Source of the DNA: Welwitschia mirabilis
Taxonomy: Eukaryota > Gnetophyta > Gnetopsida > Welwitschiales
Direction: 5' to 3'
Length of the DNA stretch: 64,000 bases
NCBI GenBank assembly: GCA_051453625.1
Contig: JBOZIK010000001.1
Span: forward strand, 259,030,969-259,094,968
Below the pieces are notes generated by a model, which made no database searches, was not told the DNA's origin, and saw only the letters and a program-made list of their open reading frames with translations. How positions within the stretch are numbered: the stretch's first letter is position 1; each line of letters opens with the position of its first letter. Below, in pieces: positions 12,280 through 24,100 of the stretch. Both the position numbers and the translations under genes were made by a program.

Positions 12280-12620
12280 TGGATAGATGTGCTAGTCATA
12301 TCTTTATTATCCCTATATATGCATTTTTATTAAGATAAAATAACTAAGAAATCAAATTCTAAGGTAGAATTTACTAGAGGAAATACAATTACACAATCGA
12401 GCCATTATGTAAAGCTAACTTTTATAATAAATAATTTGAATTTTACTAATACATTTATTGTATTTAACATTGATAAATATGATGCAATTTTGAAAATGTT
12501 CTTTTTAGACAAGTATGATGTTAGAGCAAAATTCAAATAAGGAACCATTATTATTTCCACTTCGTCTAGAGACCATGTTTTAAAAGGGTAGAAGATAAGA
12601 AAAAAAAAAAGTATTATTTG
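12280..12620 (+). pseudogene. Chromovirus aspartic protease, decayed
   Basis: One frame gives NLNFTNTFIVFNIDKYDAIL followed by FFLDKYDVRAKFK*GTIII (about 12430-12560). This is the C-terminal half of the gypsy retropepsin, where a Y-D-x-x-L-G block and an F-L-x-K-Y block are expected. The catalytic D-S/T-G region should lie upstream, where only ill-preserved text (about 12270-12310) is seen. The minus-strand 92-codon frame at 12405-12683 is its shadow. Confidence 0.65.
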
Positions 12621-12984
12621 TGACATATTAAGAAATAAATAACACCATAAAGATAACTCAATTATATGATGATATGATGACAAAAGAAAGTAAATTTAGC
12701 TATCAATAGAATTACATGAATTTCAAAAAGTATTCAAAGATAAAACTAGGCTATCATCAAAGAGGAAAGTACAACATGCTATAGAACTTATGTTAAAAGC
12801 ACAATATCTCTCATGAATACCTTATATATTTTCTATTATAGATATCAAAGAATTTAAATTATAAATTTAGGAATTAGTTTGAAAAATTTTTCTCATGAAA
12901 GATGGGAATTATAGATGAGAACTCATTCTTTTTAAGTTTTCTTTAGAGAAATAAATGTACAAATTCCTAGATTATGCCATTTGT
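12621..12984 (+). other. Protease-RT linker of the second chromovirus, up to the LINE
   Basis: Decayed sequence without recognisable blocks. It would correspond to the protease-RT linker. The LINE sequence starts close to 12985. Confidence 0.4.
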
Positions 12985-13340
12985 ACAATAGGTCGCTGAT
13001 CCTGTAGCCTTAGTTCCCTGACTATGTGGATGAAGTTCCCTCGACTTAGGTTAAACATCTGGGTAGAGAAAATCATAAGCAAAATCTCTATTTTAATTGG
13101 TCGGTCAATATGTACAGATGCTATTACTGCATGTAAAGGAAGATTATTCTATGTAAGAATTTGCGTAAAAGTTAGGATAGTGGTAGAACTTTCCTCTGAC
13201 ATTGAGCTACTCACTCCGAGTGGGAAGGAAATCAACTAGGAAGTTATGTATGAATAGCTTCCTCCTTGATGCTCTATCTACAAAATACTAAGTCACAGTA
13301 ACAAGAAATCCACAAAGAAATAAAGTTCTACCTAAATTGC
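12985..13340 (+). pseudogene. LINE ORF1 C-terminal part (DUF4283-like plus zinc knuckle)
   Basis: An open stretch (13024-13239) reads KFPRLRLNIWVEKIISKI, then LIGRSICTDAITACKGRLFY and VRICVKV. This matches the conserved DUF4283-type segment of plant LINE ORF1 proteins (LP-x-x-x-W, IG-K/R-P, Y-ARV-C-VEV). It continues past a stop into YEWLPP*CSIYKILSHS, the site of a C-x-x-C-x-x-x-GH knuckle. The second Cys is Tyr here (TGT/TGC to TAT/TAC) and the expected Cys before CS is a stop. ORF1 binds the LINE RNA. The N-terminal half is absent. Confidence 0.75.
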
Positions 13341-13879
13341 AAAATAAAAACTTCAAGCTCATAATAAAGAAATTATGAAGGCCTTAAGTTTTAAGAAGTA
13401 GCCTATTAAGATAACTAAGATTTCCCAGTAGTTTTAATACCTTAGCTCTAAGACCTTGCCTTTGATCAGTTTCTTCTTGGTTCCCTCCCATTAAATGTGC
13501 CAGGGACCTCATCCGCATCCATCATTTAAAAGAGTGCTTTCAAATTTACTACACCTCCATCTATTATGCATTAGTTTGATGAGTTTTCAAAAGATATGCT
13601 TCAAGATCAATTACTTAAGGAAAAGGAGTTACCATCATGCTAAGCACTTCACACTCTTCCCTCTCTAGGTTTTCTAATATCCAACGTATCTTTAACAAAT
13701 CCTGAGTTGGCTCTGTATCCTGTAGAAAACCAAAATCAAATGCTAGATATGGAAAGGAGAGGCCCGATTTCATGGGGAAAAAGAAGGAAATCCCAATGTA
13801 AAAATGTTTTTTCTACTCTAAAATACAAGCCTACTAGGAGTAGAGATGTAGGCTCAGTTTTTTTATCTAATATATCTCT
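13341..13879 (+). other. LINE ORF1/ORF2 junction, decayed
   Basis: Holds a 60-codon plus frame at 13707-13889 with basic, Ser/Lys-rich text. It lies where the linker between ORF1 and the endonuclease is expected. No motif could be identified. Confidence 0.45.
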
Positions 13880-14570
13880 AGCCACTTAAAATATTAGAGG
13901 GATGGGATCCTAAGAGAAGCAGAGAGAGGTAAAGCTCTTTGCTAATTCAAATTCCTTGTCTTTCTTTGTTCTAATTGAAACTAAGATGCACTCTTACTCT
14001 CTTCCTAATTTTATTTCCAAGTATTTTCCTAGCTGACATTTTTTGCACAATTTTGATATTAGTGAAAAAGGGAGAATTCTAGTTCTTTAGAAGCCAACTA
14101 TTGTTAATGTTTTTGAACTTTTTAAATATAATTCATGTATACACTATCATCTAAAACACATCAAAGAAAATCATGAATTATACACCACTATTATTTATGA
14201 TTATAATACTCCCGACCTAAGAAAGTCCTTATGGAATGATCTTCCTAGGATTTAGAATTCAATAGATAGTACTTAGCTTATATGTTAAGATTTAAACTAC
14301 ATTTTATTAGTAGATGACAAACTCAATGGTAGAAGAGTTAATAGAAAAGACACAGAGGAGCTTGAACAATTTACCCTCTCAAATTACACCATAGATGTAA
14401 GCTATTTAGTTAAATCCTAAACCTCGAACAACCTTCACTAATCAGAGTATAGATTTATTGCAAATTGGAGAGGGCCTTAGTAAATGTTTTATGGTAAAAT
14501 AGTTTTGAGAATTACTATGTTAAGTTCAAACCCTAGGAATTTTTGACCACTTTCCTTGTGTGTATCTTTT
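13880..14570 (+). pseudogene. LINE endonuclease domain, decayed
   Basis: The translation shows REVKLFANSNSLSFFVLIET (with a frameshift before it) followed by KMHSYSLPNF; the LIETK block contains the conserved catalytic Glu of the APE-type fold. Downstream are an EKGRILVL block and IHYHLKHIKENHELYTTIIY, then LRKSLWNDL (about 14220), which fits the family's R-x-x-LW-x-x-L segment. The enzyme nicks target DNA to prime reverse transcription. Stops and shifts make this copy dead. The C-terminal SDH block was not found. Confidence 0.75.
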
Positions 14571-14639
14571 GGTAGTACTTTAAGAAAATATATCCCTTTT
14601 AATTTATCAATGGTTAGTGTTTAGATAACTAATCTCTCC

Positions 14640-15090
14640 CTAATGTGATAAGCTCTTATTTAACTCTCATAACAGGGTACCCCATGTTTGTCTTATGCCA
14701 ATACCTAGAACTACTTAAAATTACTTTAGAGGCACTCCACAGATCAAATTTTAGTAATATTATAGGCCAAGTTAAGGGTATCAAAGAGGTTCTTCATGAA
14801 TCCCAACACACACTTCAATTAAACCCTAACAATTTTAGCTTGATTATAGAGGATCAAAGTAGATATAAAAAGTATAAGAGACTTATTTTAGTTGAAACTA
14901 TGATGTGTAAACAAAAAGCTAAAGCTTCTTAGATCAAGGAGGGAGACTCTAACACAACATTCTTCTATGTACAGATGAAAAAGGGTAAGGCCATTAGCAA
15001 CATTCACATGCTCTTTAAAGCAGATGGCTCAAGGATAGAATCTATGAATGGATGTAAGTTAGAATTACTAAATTTTTCTAGAGTCTTTTA
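14640..15090 (+). pseudogene. LINE endonuclease-RT linker
   Basis: A 95-codon open frame contains ALHRSNFSNIIGQVKGIKEV and LHESQHTLQLNPNNFSLI, then MMCKQKAKAS, a stop, and EGDSNTTFFYVQMKKGKAIS in the adjoining frame. This helical linker with a K-Q-K-S/A-x-x-x-W-L-x-x-GD-x-N-T-x-F-F signature is standard in plant LINE ORF2. The GDSNT block confirms the family call. Confidence 0.85.
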
Positions 15091-15169
15091 AGCACTTCAA
15101 CTACTTACCCTCTAATTCAATTAACTTGTTGCAACCTATAAGCAAAAGTAATAAACCAATAATGCTTAA

Positions 15170-16110
15170 TTCTGTATGCCCCTATATAATATAGAGAAAT
15201 TGTACAAGACTTGTAGAAAATTCAGATGATAAATTCCTAGGACTTAATGATTTCATAGTAGCATTTTTCAAGAAAGTGTGGGACATTATGGGGCCTTTAA
15301 CCAAGAGAGTTATTAGGCGTTTCTTTAAAATAGGCCATCTCATGCACTCAATTAACTTTACAACCTTATTTCTCATCCCTAAGAAGTTAAACATCTAGTT
15401 TTATTCTAAATTAAGACCTATATCATGTTGTAATGTCATTTATAAATGTATCTCAAATGTTATAATGGCACAACTGAAAATGATCACCTCTTCTCTAGTT
15501 AGTCATTAGTAAGAAGTGTTCATCAAAGGATGAAATATTGTGCACAAGATTCCTCTAGCTAAAGAAACCATTCAAAACTATGCTAGAAGATGAATCAATC
15601 AAGATGCAGTATCAAGGTAGCCTTTCAAAAAGCATATGATACCCTAGAGTGGATTTTATTGAATATATTCTTCTTCATTTCGGCATTTCATATAGGTTCA
15701 TTTACTGGATAATGGCCTATATGAGTTCTACTAGCTACTTCACCCTAGTAAATGAAGAGATTCATGGTTATTTCAAAGGTAAGAAAGGTATTATATAAGG
15801 AGATCCAATGTCTCCATATCTGTTCACTCTAGTAATGGAGTATTTTGAAAGATCTCTTAACTCCCATATTACCTCCAATCAATTGAGATATCACCCAAAA
15901 TGTAGATCTTTGGAGCTCTTTCATCTCATATTTAGAGACGATCTTTTTTTTTAGTAGAGAATACCTTAATTTAGCCAAAGATATGAATCAAGATTCTAAT
16001 AGTTTTCTCAAGAATATGGTCTCAAAGAAAATTTAGATAAATATTAGGTTTAATTTACTAAAGTGGATCATATTATGTAATAAGCAATTTTATAAGATCT
16101 TCAATTTAGA
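15170..16110 (+). pseudogene. LINE reverse transcriptase, decayed
   Basis: Conserved blocks appear in order: DKFLGLNDFIVAFFKKVWDI (usual DKAPGPDGF), FTTLFLIPKKLN, KLRPISCCNVIYKCISNVIM (about 15405), an FIKG*NIVHKI block, VAFQKAYDTLEW (about 15620), GDPMSPYLFTLVMEYF (about 15800) and FHLIFRDDLFF (about 15920). The last corresponds to the F-A-D-D catalytic motif: both Asp are kept but Ala is Arg. About six stops or shifts interrupt it. RVT_1 of a non-LTR element is certain; activity is excluded. Confidence 0.88.
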
Positions 16111-17285
16111 GAGGGTTTTCTTCCTTTTAAATATCTTAGTCCCTTTTATGTTTAGAGCTTTAACTATCAATGATTTTCTTTGCCTAATTAAAAACATTAC
16201 AACCATAATTCATTACTAGATCACCAAGATTTTATCATATAAGGTAAGGTTGAAATTAATTAAATTAATCCTTTAAAGCCTCCATGTGTACTAGTATCAT
16301 GTCTTTATTCTTCTAAAGAAATTATTGAAGGTAATTGAATCTATTTTTATATCCTTTCTATGGAGAGGAAAGAAAAATTCAAAACAGGCCTAGGTAGCCT
16401 GGCATAAAGTGTGCTCTTTAAATTTAGAAGGGAACCTTCACCTTAAGAACTTATGCAATTATAATAGAGTAATCATTCTGAAAAATATTTGGATTATAGC
16501 TAACAAATATGACACCATTTGAGTTAAATAAATTCATATAGTTTACCTTAAAAGCAATGATTTTTGAACCACTCCCTTCAAAGCCTTCTTCTCTTATTCA
16601 AAAAGATTCTAAAGCTTAGAGTTATAGCTTTGAGCTGTATTTATTTTACAAGTCAATACCTAATATGAAAGTGACCCTACCCACTATTCTCATTTTCTAC
16701 TACTTATGAATTCCTTAATCACCCTCTTTCCAAATTGAGCTAGTATTACTTCTTATGAGGAAGATTCTCTTAGCCAAGGCATTCCTTCATAGTCTAGCTC
16801 TTGATGCATAAATGACTGATGATTAAGGTTAATATCATCAAACTAGGCCTAATATTAAATCCTACCTATGTCTTTTGTAGCCATCTTTTAGAATCAAGGG
16901 AATACCTGTTTTTCCTCTCCACCTTCTTCAAAGACGTTTGGTCCAGAATTACTAAATTCCTAAAGTTTACCCCCTTTTTCTCTTGATTAAATGTGATTCG
17001 ATGGGCTAAAGTCCATTTGAAAACTAGAATAACTCATTCCTTCATAGTAAGAATGACCTTTACCACCACATTCTATTATATTTGGATTCATAAAAATAAC
17101 AAGATTTTTATAACTCTTCCCCTTGTGTGCAGACCTGCTTCTANNNNNNNNNNNNNAACCTACAAGTTTCGTTAGCAATGATTAAAGCAATTAAGAATAA
17201 TATAGTGAATAGGAAGTGGTGCAATGGTATTAATATCTATCCCTATTTTAGAAAAGGAGACTTTATCCTCACCTTATTTTTGAGT
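16111..17285 (+). pseudogene. LINE ORF2 C-terminal region (zf-RVT-like)
   Basis: Blocks seen are ESIFISFLWRG and VAWHKVCSLNLEGNLHLKNL (about 16330-16460), and near the end IRWAKVHLKTRITHSFIVRM followed by FYYIWIHKNNKIF (about 16995-17105). These are the post-RT segments of plant LINE ORF2. A short run of 13 N (17144-17156) interrupts the end. Two overlapping frames on opposite strands at 16987-17178 are both explained by this region. Confidence 0.8.
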
Positions 17286-18010
17286 ATATTTGAGTTTAGA
17301 CCTAATTTTTGCTCTTAGTGGTATGCAATGATTATCCACTTTGAATGCAGTGAGCGATTTACACCAGCAAATACCTTAATTTTTCTATGCACTTTGGATT
17401 AATCATTAAGATTTAATCACTGCTCCTTTCTCAGCTATGCTATGAAGTAAGGAAGAAGTAGATCTGAAGTAATTAAAGGTCTACCCTCTTTTTAGGACTA
17501 TCCCTATTTATAGGCCTTTGTTTCTATGCTTTCTATTCTAATCCTCACCTAGTTTCTAAATATATATGGGTTTTGAACCCATTTTTTACTCTTACTAATA
17601 TGCTATATTTATCCAATTTAATTATAGTAAGTGATTTGTACTAATAAAGCTCTTAGTTTCTCCATGTGATCTGGATCAATCATCAAGAATCGATTACTAC
17701 TCCTCTCTTAGCTATGCTATGAAGAGTACGGAAGAAGTGAATTTAAAATAGTTAAAGGCCTATCCCTATTTTTAGGTCTACTCCTATTTCCAAGCCTCTA
17801 TCTCTACACCTTTTTTTCTATTCTTACCACTTCTATTACTACTCAATGTTTGATTACCATTAAGATCTATGCTATGCTATAACAAAGGAGGAAGTGGATC
17901 ATCACAAACTAAAAAGACTGCATTTTAGGTCTATCCTCTATTTTAGACCTACTCAAGACTTCTCCTATTTCAAGCCTCTATGTTTACTTTAATCATTTCT
18001 ATTCCTATTG
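17286..18010 (+). repeat. 277-bp tandem repeat in the LINE 3' region
   Basis: The block around GCTCTTAGTGGTATGC (17311) recurs at 17588, and AGCTATGCTATGAAG (17433) recurs at 17710, both 277 bp apart. A third copy with an internal deletion places the second landmark at about 17870. The units follow the end of ORF2, so they are probably a duplicated 3' UTR. Confidence 0.88.
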
Positions 18011-18109
18011 TCCTTCCTGTTTGTTTTCAAATTGGCTTCGCTTTGACTCACCTATCTATCTTCTCTATTTTCTCTCAAGGATCTTTACTTATCTTTTTAA
18101 TTTTTAGTA

Positions 18110-18900
18110 ATGAATCAATTCTTTGTCAAAAACATTTAGCCATTAGTACATGATGCTAAAATTAGGCCTAGTTTATCATCTTAGGAAACCATAATATAAT
18201 TTTTTAAGAAGAAACATTAATCTATTAGAATGTGCATACCAGATTGCTAATTAACCAAGGAAACAATGAAGAGAAAATATCCTTTATCTCAAAGTAATAA
18301 CCTTTCTGGTTAGCTAGCATGAGCAAGGTACTTTAAGAATAAAGACATCCCAAAAATAGCATTCAAAATAAGATACAATCATTTCAAAATTATTGTTATG
18401 CCTTTTGATCTTACAAATTTCCCTGTTACATTTATGACATTGATGAATAATATTTTTCATTCATATTTAGACTAGTTACCATTATTTTTATGAATAATAT
18501 ATTAGTCTACTCAAAGAATAGTAATGATCATATCAAACACTTACAGTTGGTATTACAATTACTTAAGAAGAATGCATTGATATCTAAGTTGAGAAAATGT
18601 GAATTATTTAAGAAAGTTCATGCATAATTTGTGACATGTCATATTTAAAGATTACATAAAACTGACTCTAGTAAGGTGCAAGTAATAAGGGATTGGCTAG
18701 AACCAAAGAACGCATACAAGNNNNNNNNNNGTATTCTAGGATTTTATAGATGCTTCATTAAAGGTATCTCAAAACTTACTAATCTAATGAGCTATTTGAC
18801 AAAACAAATAGTACCACTTCATTTTGATACTAGAGGTAGAAAAGAATTCCTCAAGATTAAATTACGAATGACTTGTTCCTACTCTTAAAGAATTTAAAAA
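18110..18900 (+). pseudogene. Chromovirus reverse transcriptase, decayed
   Basis: The N-terminal block reads RMCIPDC*LTKETMKRKYPL (about 18220). It continues with KIAFKIRYNHFKIIVMPFDL and NFPVTFMTLMNNIFHSYL (about 18350-18470). The catalytic motif follows as FMNNILVYSKNSNDHIKH (about 18487-18540). The family has F-I/V-D-D at this point, so both catalytic Asp are Asn, each explained by G to A. The thumb has LLKKNALISKLRKCELFKK and, in a 70-codon frame at 18676-18888, VQVIRDWLEPKNAYK then ILGFYRCFIKGISKLTNLMS. Ten N sit at 18721-18730. This is the continuation of the element whose gag and protease lie before the LINE. Confidence 0.85.
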
Positions 18901-19330
18901 TAGAAAAAGAGTTCTTAGTAGTAGAAGATTCTTATGAAGAAGGAGTAATTGTAGTATTGATATGGAATGTAACAGATTACTTATCAATCACATAAACTAG
19001 ACAAACACAAATAGAATTATCTAGTTCATGATTCAGAACCATTAAAAATTATTCATGCATTAAAATTTTGGAGACATTACCTTATAGAAGGTAAATTTAA
19101 ATGAAGAATTAATTGAAAAATTCTAGANNNNNNNNNNATTTGATCTCAAATTCATACTAGTAAAGAAAATAAAGTGGTATATGTTTACCTATACAACCAA
19201 TCTTGAAATGGCAAAAATGATCAAGAACTAGATAACAAAAGATGATGAATTTAGAGAAATCTAGAACAAACTCATAAATAAGAAGGAAGTATTTTCTTGT
19301 TACATAAATATAGAAGAAATTTTAATGAAA
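18901..19330 (+). pseudogene. Chromovirus RNase H, decayed
   Basis: The recognisable block is YQSHKLDKHK*NYLVHDSEP followed by LKIIHALKFWRHYLIEGKF (about 18985-19100). It matches the family's Y-A-S-R-x-L-x-x-x-E-x-N-Y-x-x-H-D-x-E-L and ALK-x-WRHYL signatures. The conserved catalytic Glu of D-x-E is still present. Ten N at 19128-19137 interrupt the downstream part. Confidence 0.8.
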
Positions 19331-20340
19331 ATGAACCAATTATACATTCCTATTTGGCCATGTCATCTTTAGTTACTTAGAAAGGGAAAGGAATACCATA
19401 TGGAGGGCATCCAAAATTTGTTAAATCATATGTCACTCTAAGAAAATAATATTATTGCCTATGAATAAAGATATATATTAATAAGTTCATCAAAAACTAT
19501 TTAATATGATAAACTATTAAATTAGAACAACAAAATCAAATAGGACTGCTTGAACTCTTACGGATCCCATGTTGAAAGTGGAAAGAAATTAGTATGGATT
19601 TGATCACAGGCTTATCAAAGATAAGTACATAACATGATGTGATATTTTATGTGTGGATTAGTTAATCAAAGGCACATAATTTATTCCAACTAGAATAATA
19701 TCTACTATGGAGGAAATCATAAGGTAGTTCATAACGAAAGTATTTAAATTACATGGAGTCCTAAAAAATATCATCTTAAATAGAGATCTAAAATTTATGT
19801 CTAATTTCTAATAATAATTCTTTAATTAGGAATACAAGTAAATTTTAATATAGCCTTTACCTTAAAATAGATGGATAAATGGAATAGGTAAGATACAAAT
19901 TAAAACACATTTTGAGAAGTTATGTAGTAGGTAAGATTAGAAGATATGAAGACTACCTCCACTTAGAAGAATTCACTTACAACCCAGTTTAATAAGCATC
20001 AATTAAATATTTACCATTAAAGGCTATGTATAATAGAAACTATGCATATGCATATCAGTTGAATAGATTTAACTCAAATAACTAGACACTAAAGAAAAAA
20101 TCATAAAAGTAGAAGAATTAATTTAAAAAAATATTGAAATAGTTGTAAGATGTATAAGATAGATGCAAAATATACTTTGACAAAAGACATTTTCACTAGA
20201 TTTTTTAAATTACTAACCAAGTGCTAGTAAGAAAAAAGCCAAAAGAGAATCCTTGAATATTTGAAAATATAAAAGAATGGTTCCACACTTTTGTGGATCC
20301 TTTTATATTACTCAAAGGATAGGTAATATAGCATATAACT
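19331..20340 (+). pseudogene. Chromovirus integrase, decayed
   Basis: Blocks include the region around the first catalytic Asp (about 19590-19660), then FIPTRIISTMEEIIR, FITKVFKLHGVLKNIILNRD and LKFMSNF (about 19680-19805). The family has S-D-R-D-x-x-F at that place; the first Asp of the pair is Asn here. The core is followed by sequence around 19880-20030 that loosely fits the Y-N-x-S-x-x-x-S-x-x-x-P-F/Y segment. Many stops are present. Confidence 0.75.
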
Positions 20341-20620
20341 ACACCTTCCTAATAATGGTCTTACATTCAACAAGTGTTTCATTTTAGTCTCCTTAAAAAT
20401 TACTGCTTAAGAAAGTTTGATGATTATACTATTAATTGGAAACAACTTTTGATAAAATATAACCTCATTTTTATGATAAAATAGGTTAATATCAAAATAA
20501 ATGAAGAGAAATAATCATAAAAGAAGACTTAGTTGAATGATCTTACTATGAAAAAAATAGTTGGAAAAATGAAAATGTTATGAAGCAACATTATCTAGAA
20601 TTATTTGTATATGATGATGA
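20341..20620 (+). pseudogene. Integrase end and chromodomain of the second chromovirus
   Basis: FHFSLLKNYCLRKFDDYTIN (about 20377) is the H-V-S-x-L-K/R-x-Y block that ends chromoviral integrases. The end of a chromodomain follows as LVE*SYYEKNSWKNENVMKQ then HYLELF (about 20530-20605). The stop replaces the expected Trp. This marks the end of the polyprotein. Confidence 0.65.
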
Positions 20621-20841
20621 AATTAACTTGTACTAATTAATGTAGAAGAACCTGATGAGGATGAATACTTTCAAGCTAACTACACTCAAAAAGTGGATTC
20701 TATCATGAATGAATAGTATTTTAATGATGAAACATAAGGTTAAGAAGGGAAGTTTCTAACATTCCTAAAGATTTTTTATGTACTACTATTAATTAAGCAG
20801 TAAAAAATATAGTTATGAATATAATCACTATGAAAAGGATA
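20621..20841 (+). repeat. 3' tail of the second chromovirus; left half of split repeat R3
   Basis: Noncoding tail. The part from about 20740 aligns with 6000-6090 and ends with GGATA directly against the Athila LTR. Confidence 0.65.
20837..20841 (+). repeat. Target-site duplication, left copy
   Basis: GGATA immediately precedes the TG of the 5' LTR. The right copy at 32821-32825 is AGATA, one G-to-A change. Confidence 0.8.
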
Positions 20842-22105
20842 TGTTGCAATGCCAAATTGTATATGTTTGATGGGATTTTTTTAAATACTCTTATATTATA
20901 TTTAGCGTTTAGGTGGAGTTTTAATGACTATGAAGAATCAATGAAATAATGATAAAAATGTGTAATTATTAGAATATTTGAAGCCAATTTAGATACATTT
21001 TAATACTTAACATTTTAGAATGAGTTTAATAATCTATAAGGTTAATTTACTTTAGCTAGAAATTTTAGGAGGATCACATCCAAGTAGTTAACTAGATGAC
21101 ATTACTAGACGATAGTCCATTTGAAGAGTTGATATGAATGTTAACATGGATAGGTCCCAAAGCTAATGAATTATAGTTTGTAGCATAATATCATTTTGAT
21201 AGTCATCTAGAAGATATTAAATATGATACTTATTTTATTTAATGGATGAAAATAATGTTTTATGGGATTATGCACCCATTTGGATTTCTAGGGTTTTGTT
21301 TAGGCCACTAGGGTTTTATTTCTAAAATCTTCTATGTAAAATCTATAAATAACACATTTCCCTCAATTCTAAAAAATAATATATTACATCTAAAATGTTG
21401 TGATGCGAGATCAAAAGGTAAGATATCTATCCTAGCTATGGAGATGAGTCTTTCTTAGTCTTAGGATGTGGATCCTCCATTAATGTGCTAGTTTATTGTA
21501 AGTAAATGATTTTTTCATAATTAATAATAAGGTTTATCCATTTTTATACTATGCATTTTGCTTATAGTTTATGTTGTTTATAATTTTGTGATAGTCTTAT
21601 AGTTGATGTAGGTCATAAGGAAAACTTATAATATGTTGATATAATTAGTTTAGTACGTTCATTTTATTTCAAATTACATTTTCATAACTATAGTAGTTGC
21701 ATTGCATTATATTCTATTAAATGTTACTTATAGATTATGTTAGTTAGGATTAAGTGATAAGATTTCCTAATTGATCTAGATTATAAGGGTCAATCTTAGT
21801 GATAGTGGATTAGTAGTAAAATAGATCTATTACTTAGATTTATGTCATTTACATCTCATTCATTAGTATTACATTGGCATTCATCTTGCACTATATTTTT
21901 GCATTGTTTTCATTTCATTTACATAAACAAAAAAGGGATAAAATTACTTTGCTAAATCAATTCTCTAATTTATAACCTATTTCCTTTAATAGATTATGAC
22001 ATTTGAGTTAATTTTAACTATAATATCATGGGTTTTATCCAAGTATTTATGATTAAGTGGAATTTTCTTAATGACTTAAGGATTATACAAGTACACATTA
22101 TAACA
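20842..22105 (+). repeat. Athila 5' LTR
   Basis: Begins TGTTGCAATGCC and ends in ...TATAACA. Its partner is 31568-32820, and related LTRs occur on the minus strand at 50472-51794, 56577-57696 and 59595-60841. It carries a TATA-like box about 500 bp in, then a T-rich transcribed part. Confidence 0.93.
21344..21350 (+). promoter_or_regulatory. TATA box of the Athila 5' LTR
   Basis: TATAAAT lies in a conserved setting (CTTCTATG...TATAAATA) shared with the 3' LTR at 32074, so it is probably the ancestral LTR promoter. Confidence 0.6.
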
Positions 22106-22126
22106 TTGTAGCATCCTTATTAAGGA
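22106..22126 (+). other. Primer-binding site, degraded
   Basis: TTGTAGCATCCTTATTAAGG directly follows the LTR. Comparison with the better copies at 59574 and 56557 shows it derives from the complement of the 3' end of plant tRNA-Asp, with transitions and small indels. Confidence 0.65.
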
Positions 22127-22679
22127 AGGCTACAAGAAGCTAGAGAATTATTACTATAAGAGATAAGTAACTTGGATTCTGATTTGAGTTATTTATTTGA
22201 AGTAATATGGTATTTTTATCGTAGATTCCATAAATTTATTTCTATAATTTTTGGTTTCTATATCATTATAAATTCTTGTTGTCTTCTCTGTCATCTATAT
22301 GATGTAAGTAGATAATGAACTATAACTTGGGTTTTTAATTTCTTTTCTACAATTAGATTTTCCTATTTTTAGTAGTTTTTGATTATATAATAAATTTAAA
22401 TATCATTTTCTTCATCATCTAGAGGATATAGCAGATGATGATTACTCATTTCTATTTCTGTTTTGTGCAATTCAATTTTTCTCTATTTTGAAAATTTTTT
22501 TGAACAAGTAGTTGTCTAGTTATATCATTTGAATGATAATCAAGATAACAGTTCTATATGCATTTTTATAAGTATTTATAAGCATCTTAAATTTTTGTAA
22601 AATGATGAAATATTAAAGGAAGAAGAGTTTAATTAAGAGAACATTAAAGGAATATTATTCAACCATGCATAAAATTCAT
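22127..22679 (+). other. Athila 5' leader
   Basis: Noncoding T-rich leader. The first part (AAGCTAGAGAATTATTACT...) aligns with the minus-strand leaders left of 59574 and of 56557. Traces of a GTCATC...GATGA palindromic motif occur near 22290 and 22420. Confidence 0.7.
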
Positions 22680-24100
22680 GTATGCACACTTCATGGATAC
22701 AAAAAGATCAAAGAATTTCAAGAATTGAAGAAGAATTTTTTTTAGATTCTTTTATTTCAAAATCAAATTTCTTAAAAGAAGATTATGAGAATAAAAGAAT
22801 AAAAGTAAATTGTTTTATTTTTTCTTCATCTATGTCAAATTCAATGAAAAATATTGAACAAGTAGTTTTACCTAATATATGAATCATCATAGGAACATCT
22901 GATTTAAATGTGAACATTATGCTTGGAGATTTAATACATAATTGGACACATAAAATTTAAAACCCTTTAAACTTACCTCCTGATGATGATCTAGAGCTTA
23001 GAAACTTACATACCCAATATTTTTGGAAGAGTGTGATGAGGACCCATCTAATACCTAGCTTAAATAGAAGAACTTGTGCTTACCTTGGGGAATGAAAAAA
23101 AAGAATTAGTAATAGAATTTGCATGGTCATCTTTCTTATTACACTTAGAGAAAAAGATATACTTTAGTTAGATTTAAGTCTTGAAATCAAGTATAAGAAA
23201 CTTTTATTAAAATATTTTTAAGTGAAATAACATGAGAAAAAGAAGGAAGAAAGTTATCAAACTTTCAATAACAAACCCATGACGATTATTCCACAACTTA
23301 TGAGTGATTTATCATAGCTATTCATTCCAACTTTATTGATGAATTTTTTAAGGAAGAATTGAAAGATTATTGTTATAGTGGATTGAATATTAAATAAAAC
23401 ATCTTGTACATTCTACTTATGATGGTAACATGATGAACTTGACTTTAGATGAAGCATGGAAGTTGTTGGAAGTACTAGTAGAGATAAGTTAAACTTAGTC
23501 AAAATCAACTTCTAAGAAAAATCAAATCATAAGTCAAATTATAAAAGCTCTAAAAAAATTAAGACATGATAATGAGGAAGAGCAATGTGATTCAACTAAT
23601 GTATTTAAGGATTTTAGTACTACTTTAGAGTAATATACTCAAATGATAGTTAATGTAAAAGTATAAAATAAGAGGAATGTAATTTAAACATGTTAGTTAT
23701 GTAAAAATAACTCTCATTCAACAAAATAATATCCGTTATTACCAACATATAAAAAGAAGATATATGAGGAAGTATGTACATTTAACTAAAAGACTTTTAG
23801 CTTTAAAAATCAATCATATAATCAATAAAGAATGAGTAGGTAGTTAAATTTTTAACCTCCTGAGAGTAGATTCAAGAATTCAAATGTTTAACTAAGTAGC
23901 TTTAAATTTTAACCAGTACCTCAAATTTTCAATAAAGTTATAGTGATTTACTTAGAGACTCAATAAAGGAGTTGAAGAAAATACAAGAAAGGACTAGCAC
24001 AACCATTTATAACCAAAATAAGAAGATTGAGAATTTTTTAGTGGACTTTAACAAACAATATTGGCTAATCAATGACCATAAGAATATCTTGCATCTCAAT
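22680..24100 (+). pseudogene. Athila gag, decayed
   Basis: The N-terminal part is a 66-codon open frame with RISRIEEEFFLDSF, resumed after a stop as IIIGTSDLNVNIMLGDLI; the same text is found in the minus-strand copy near 58.7 kb. The capsid segment FIIAIHSNFIDEFFKEELKD then YCYSGLN (about 23310-23380) is the R-F/Y-K-x-L-x-x-x-C-PHH region of Athila gag. A zinc knuckle reads C*LCKNNSHSTK*YP (23691-23735): CCHC spacing is exact but the last Cys is Tyr. The protein would coat the RNA genome; this copy is dead. Confidence 0.82.

Larger units (their letters stand above)
12985..18060 (+). mobile_element. Plant L1-type LINE, 5'-truncated, inserted in a chromovirus
   Basis: The order is C-terminal ORF1, apurinic endonuclease, linker, RT, a C-terminal zf-RVT-like region and a 3' UTR with tandem repeats. 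It is less AT-rich and richer in CpG than its surroundings. It separates chromovirus gag-protease from chromovirus RT, so it probably inserted there. The 5' end is missing, as is usual for LINEs. I could not define target duplications or a poly(A) tail. Confidence 0.85.
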
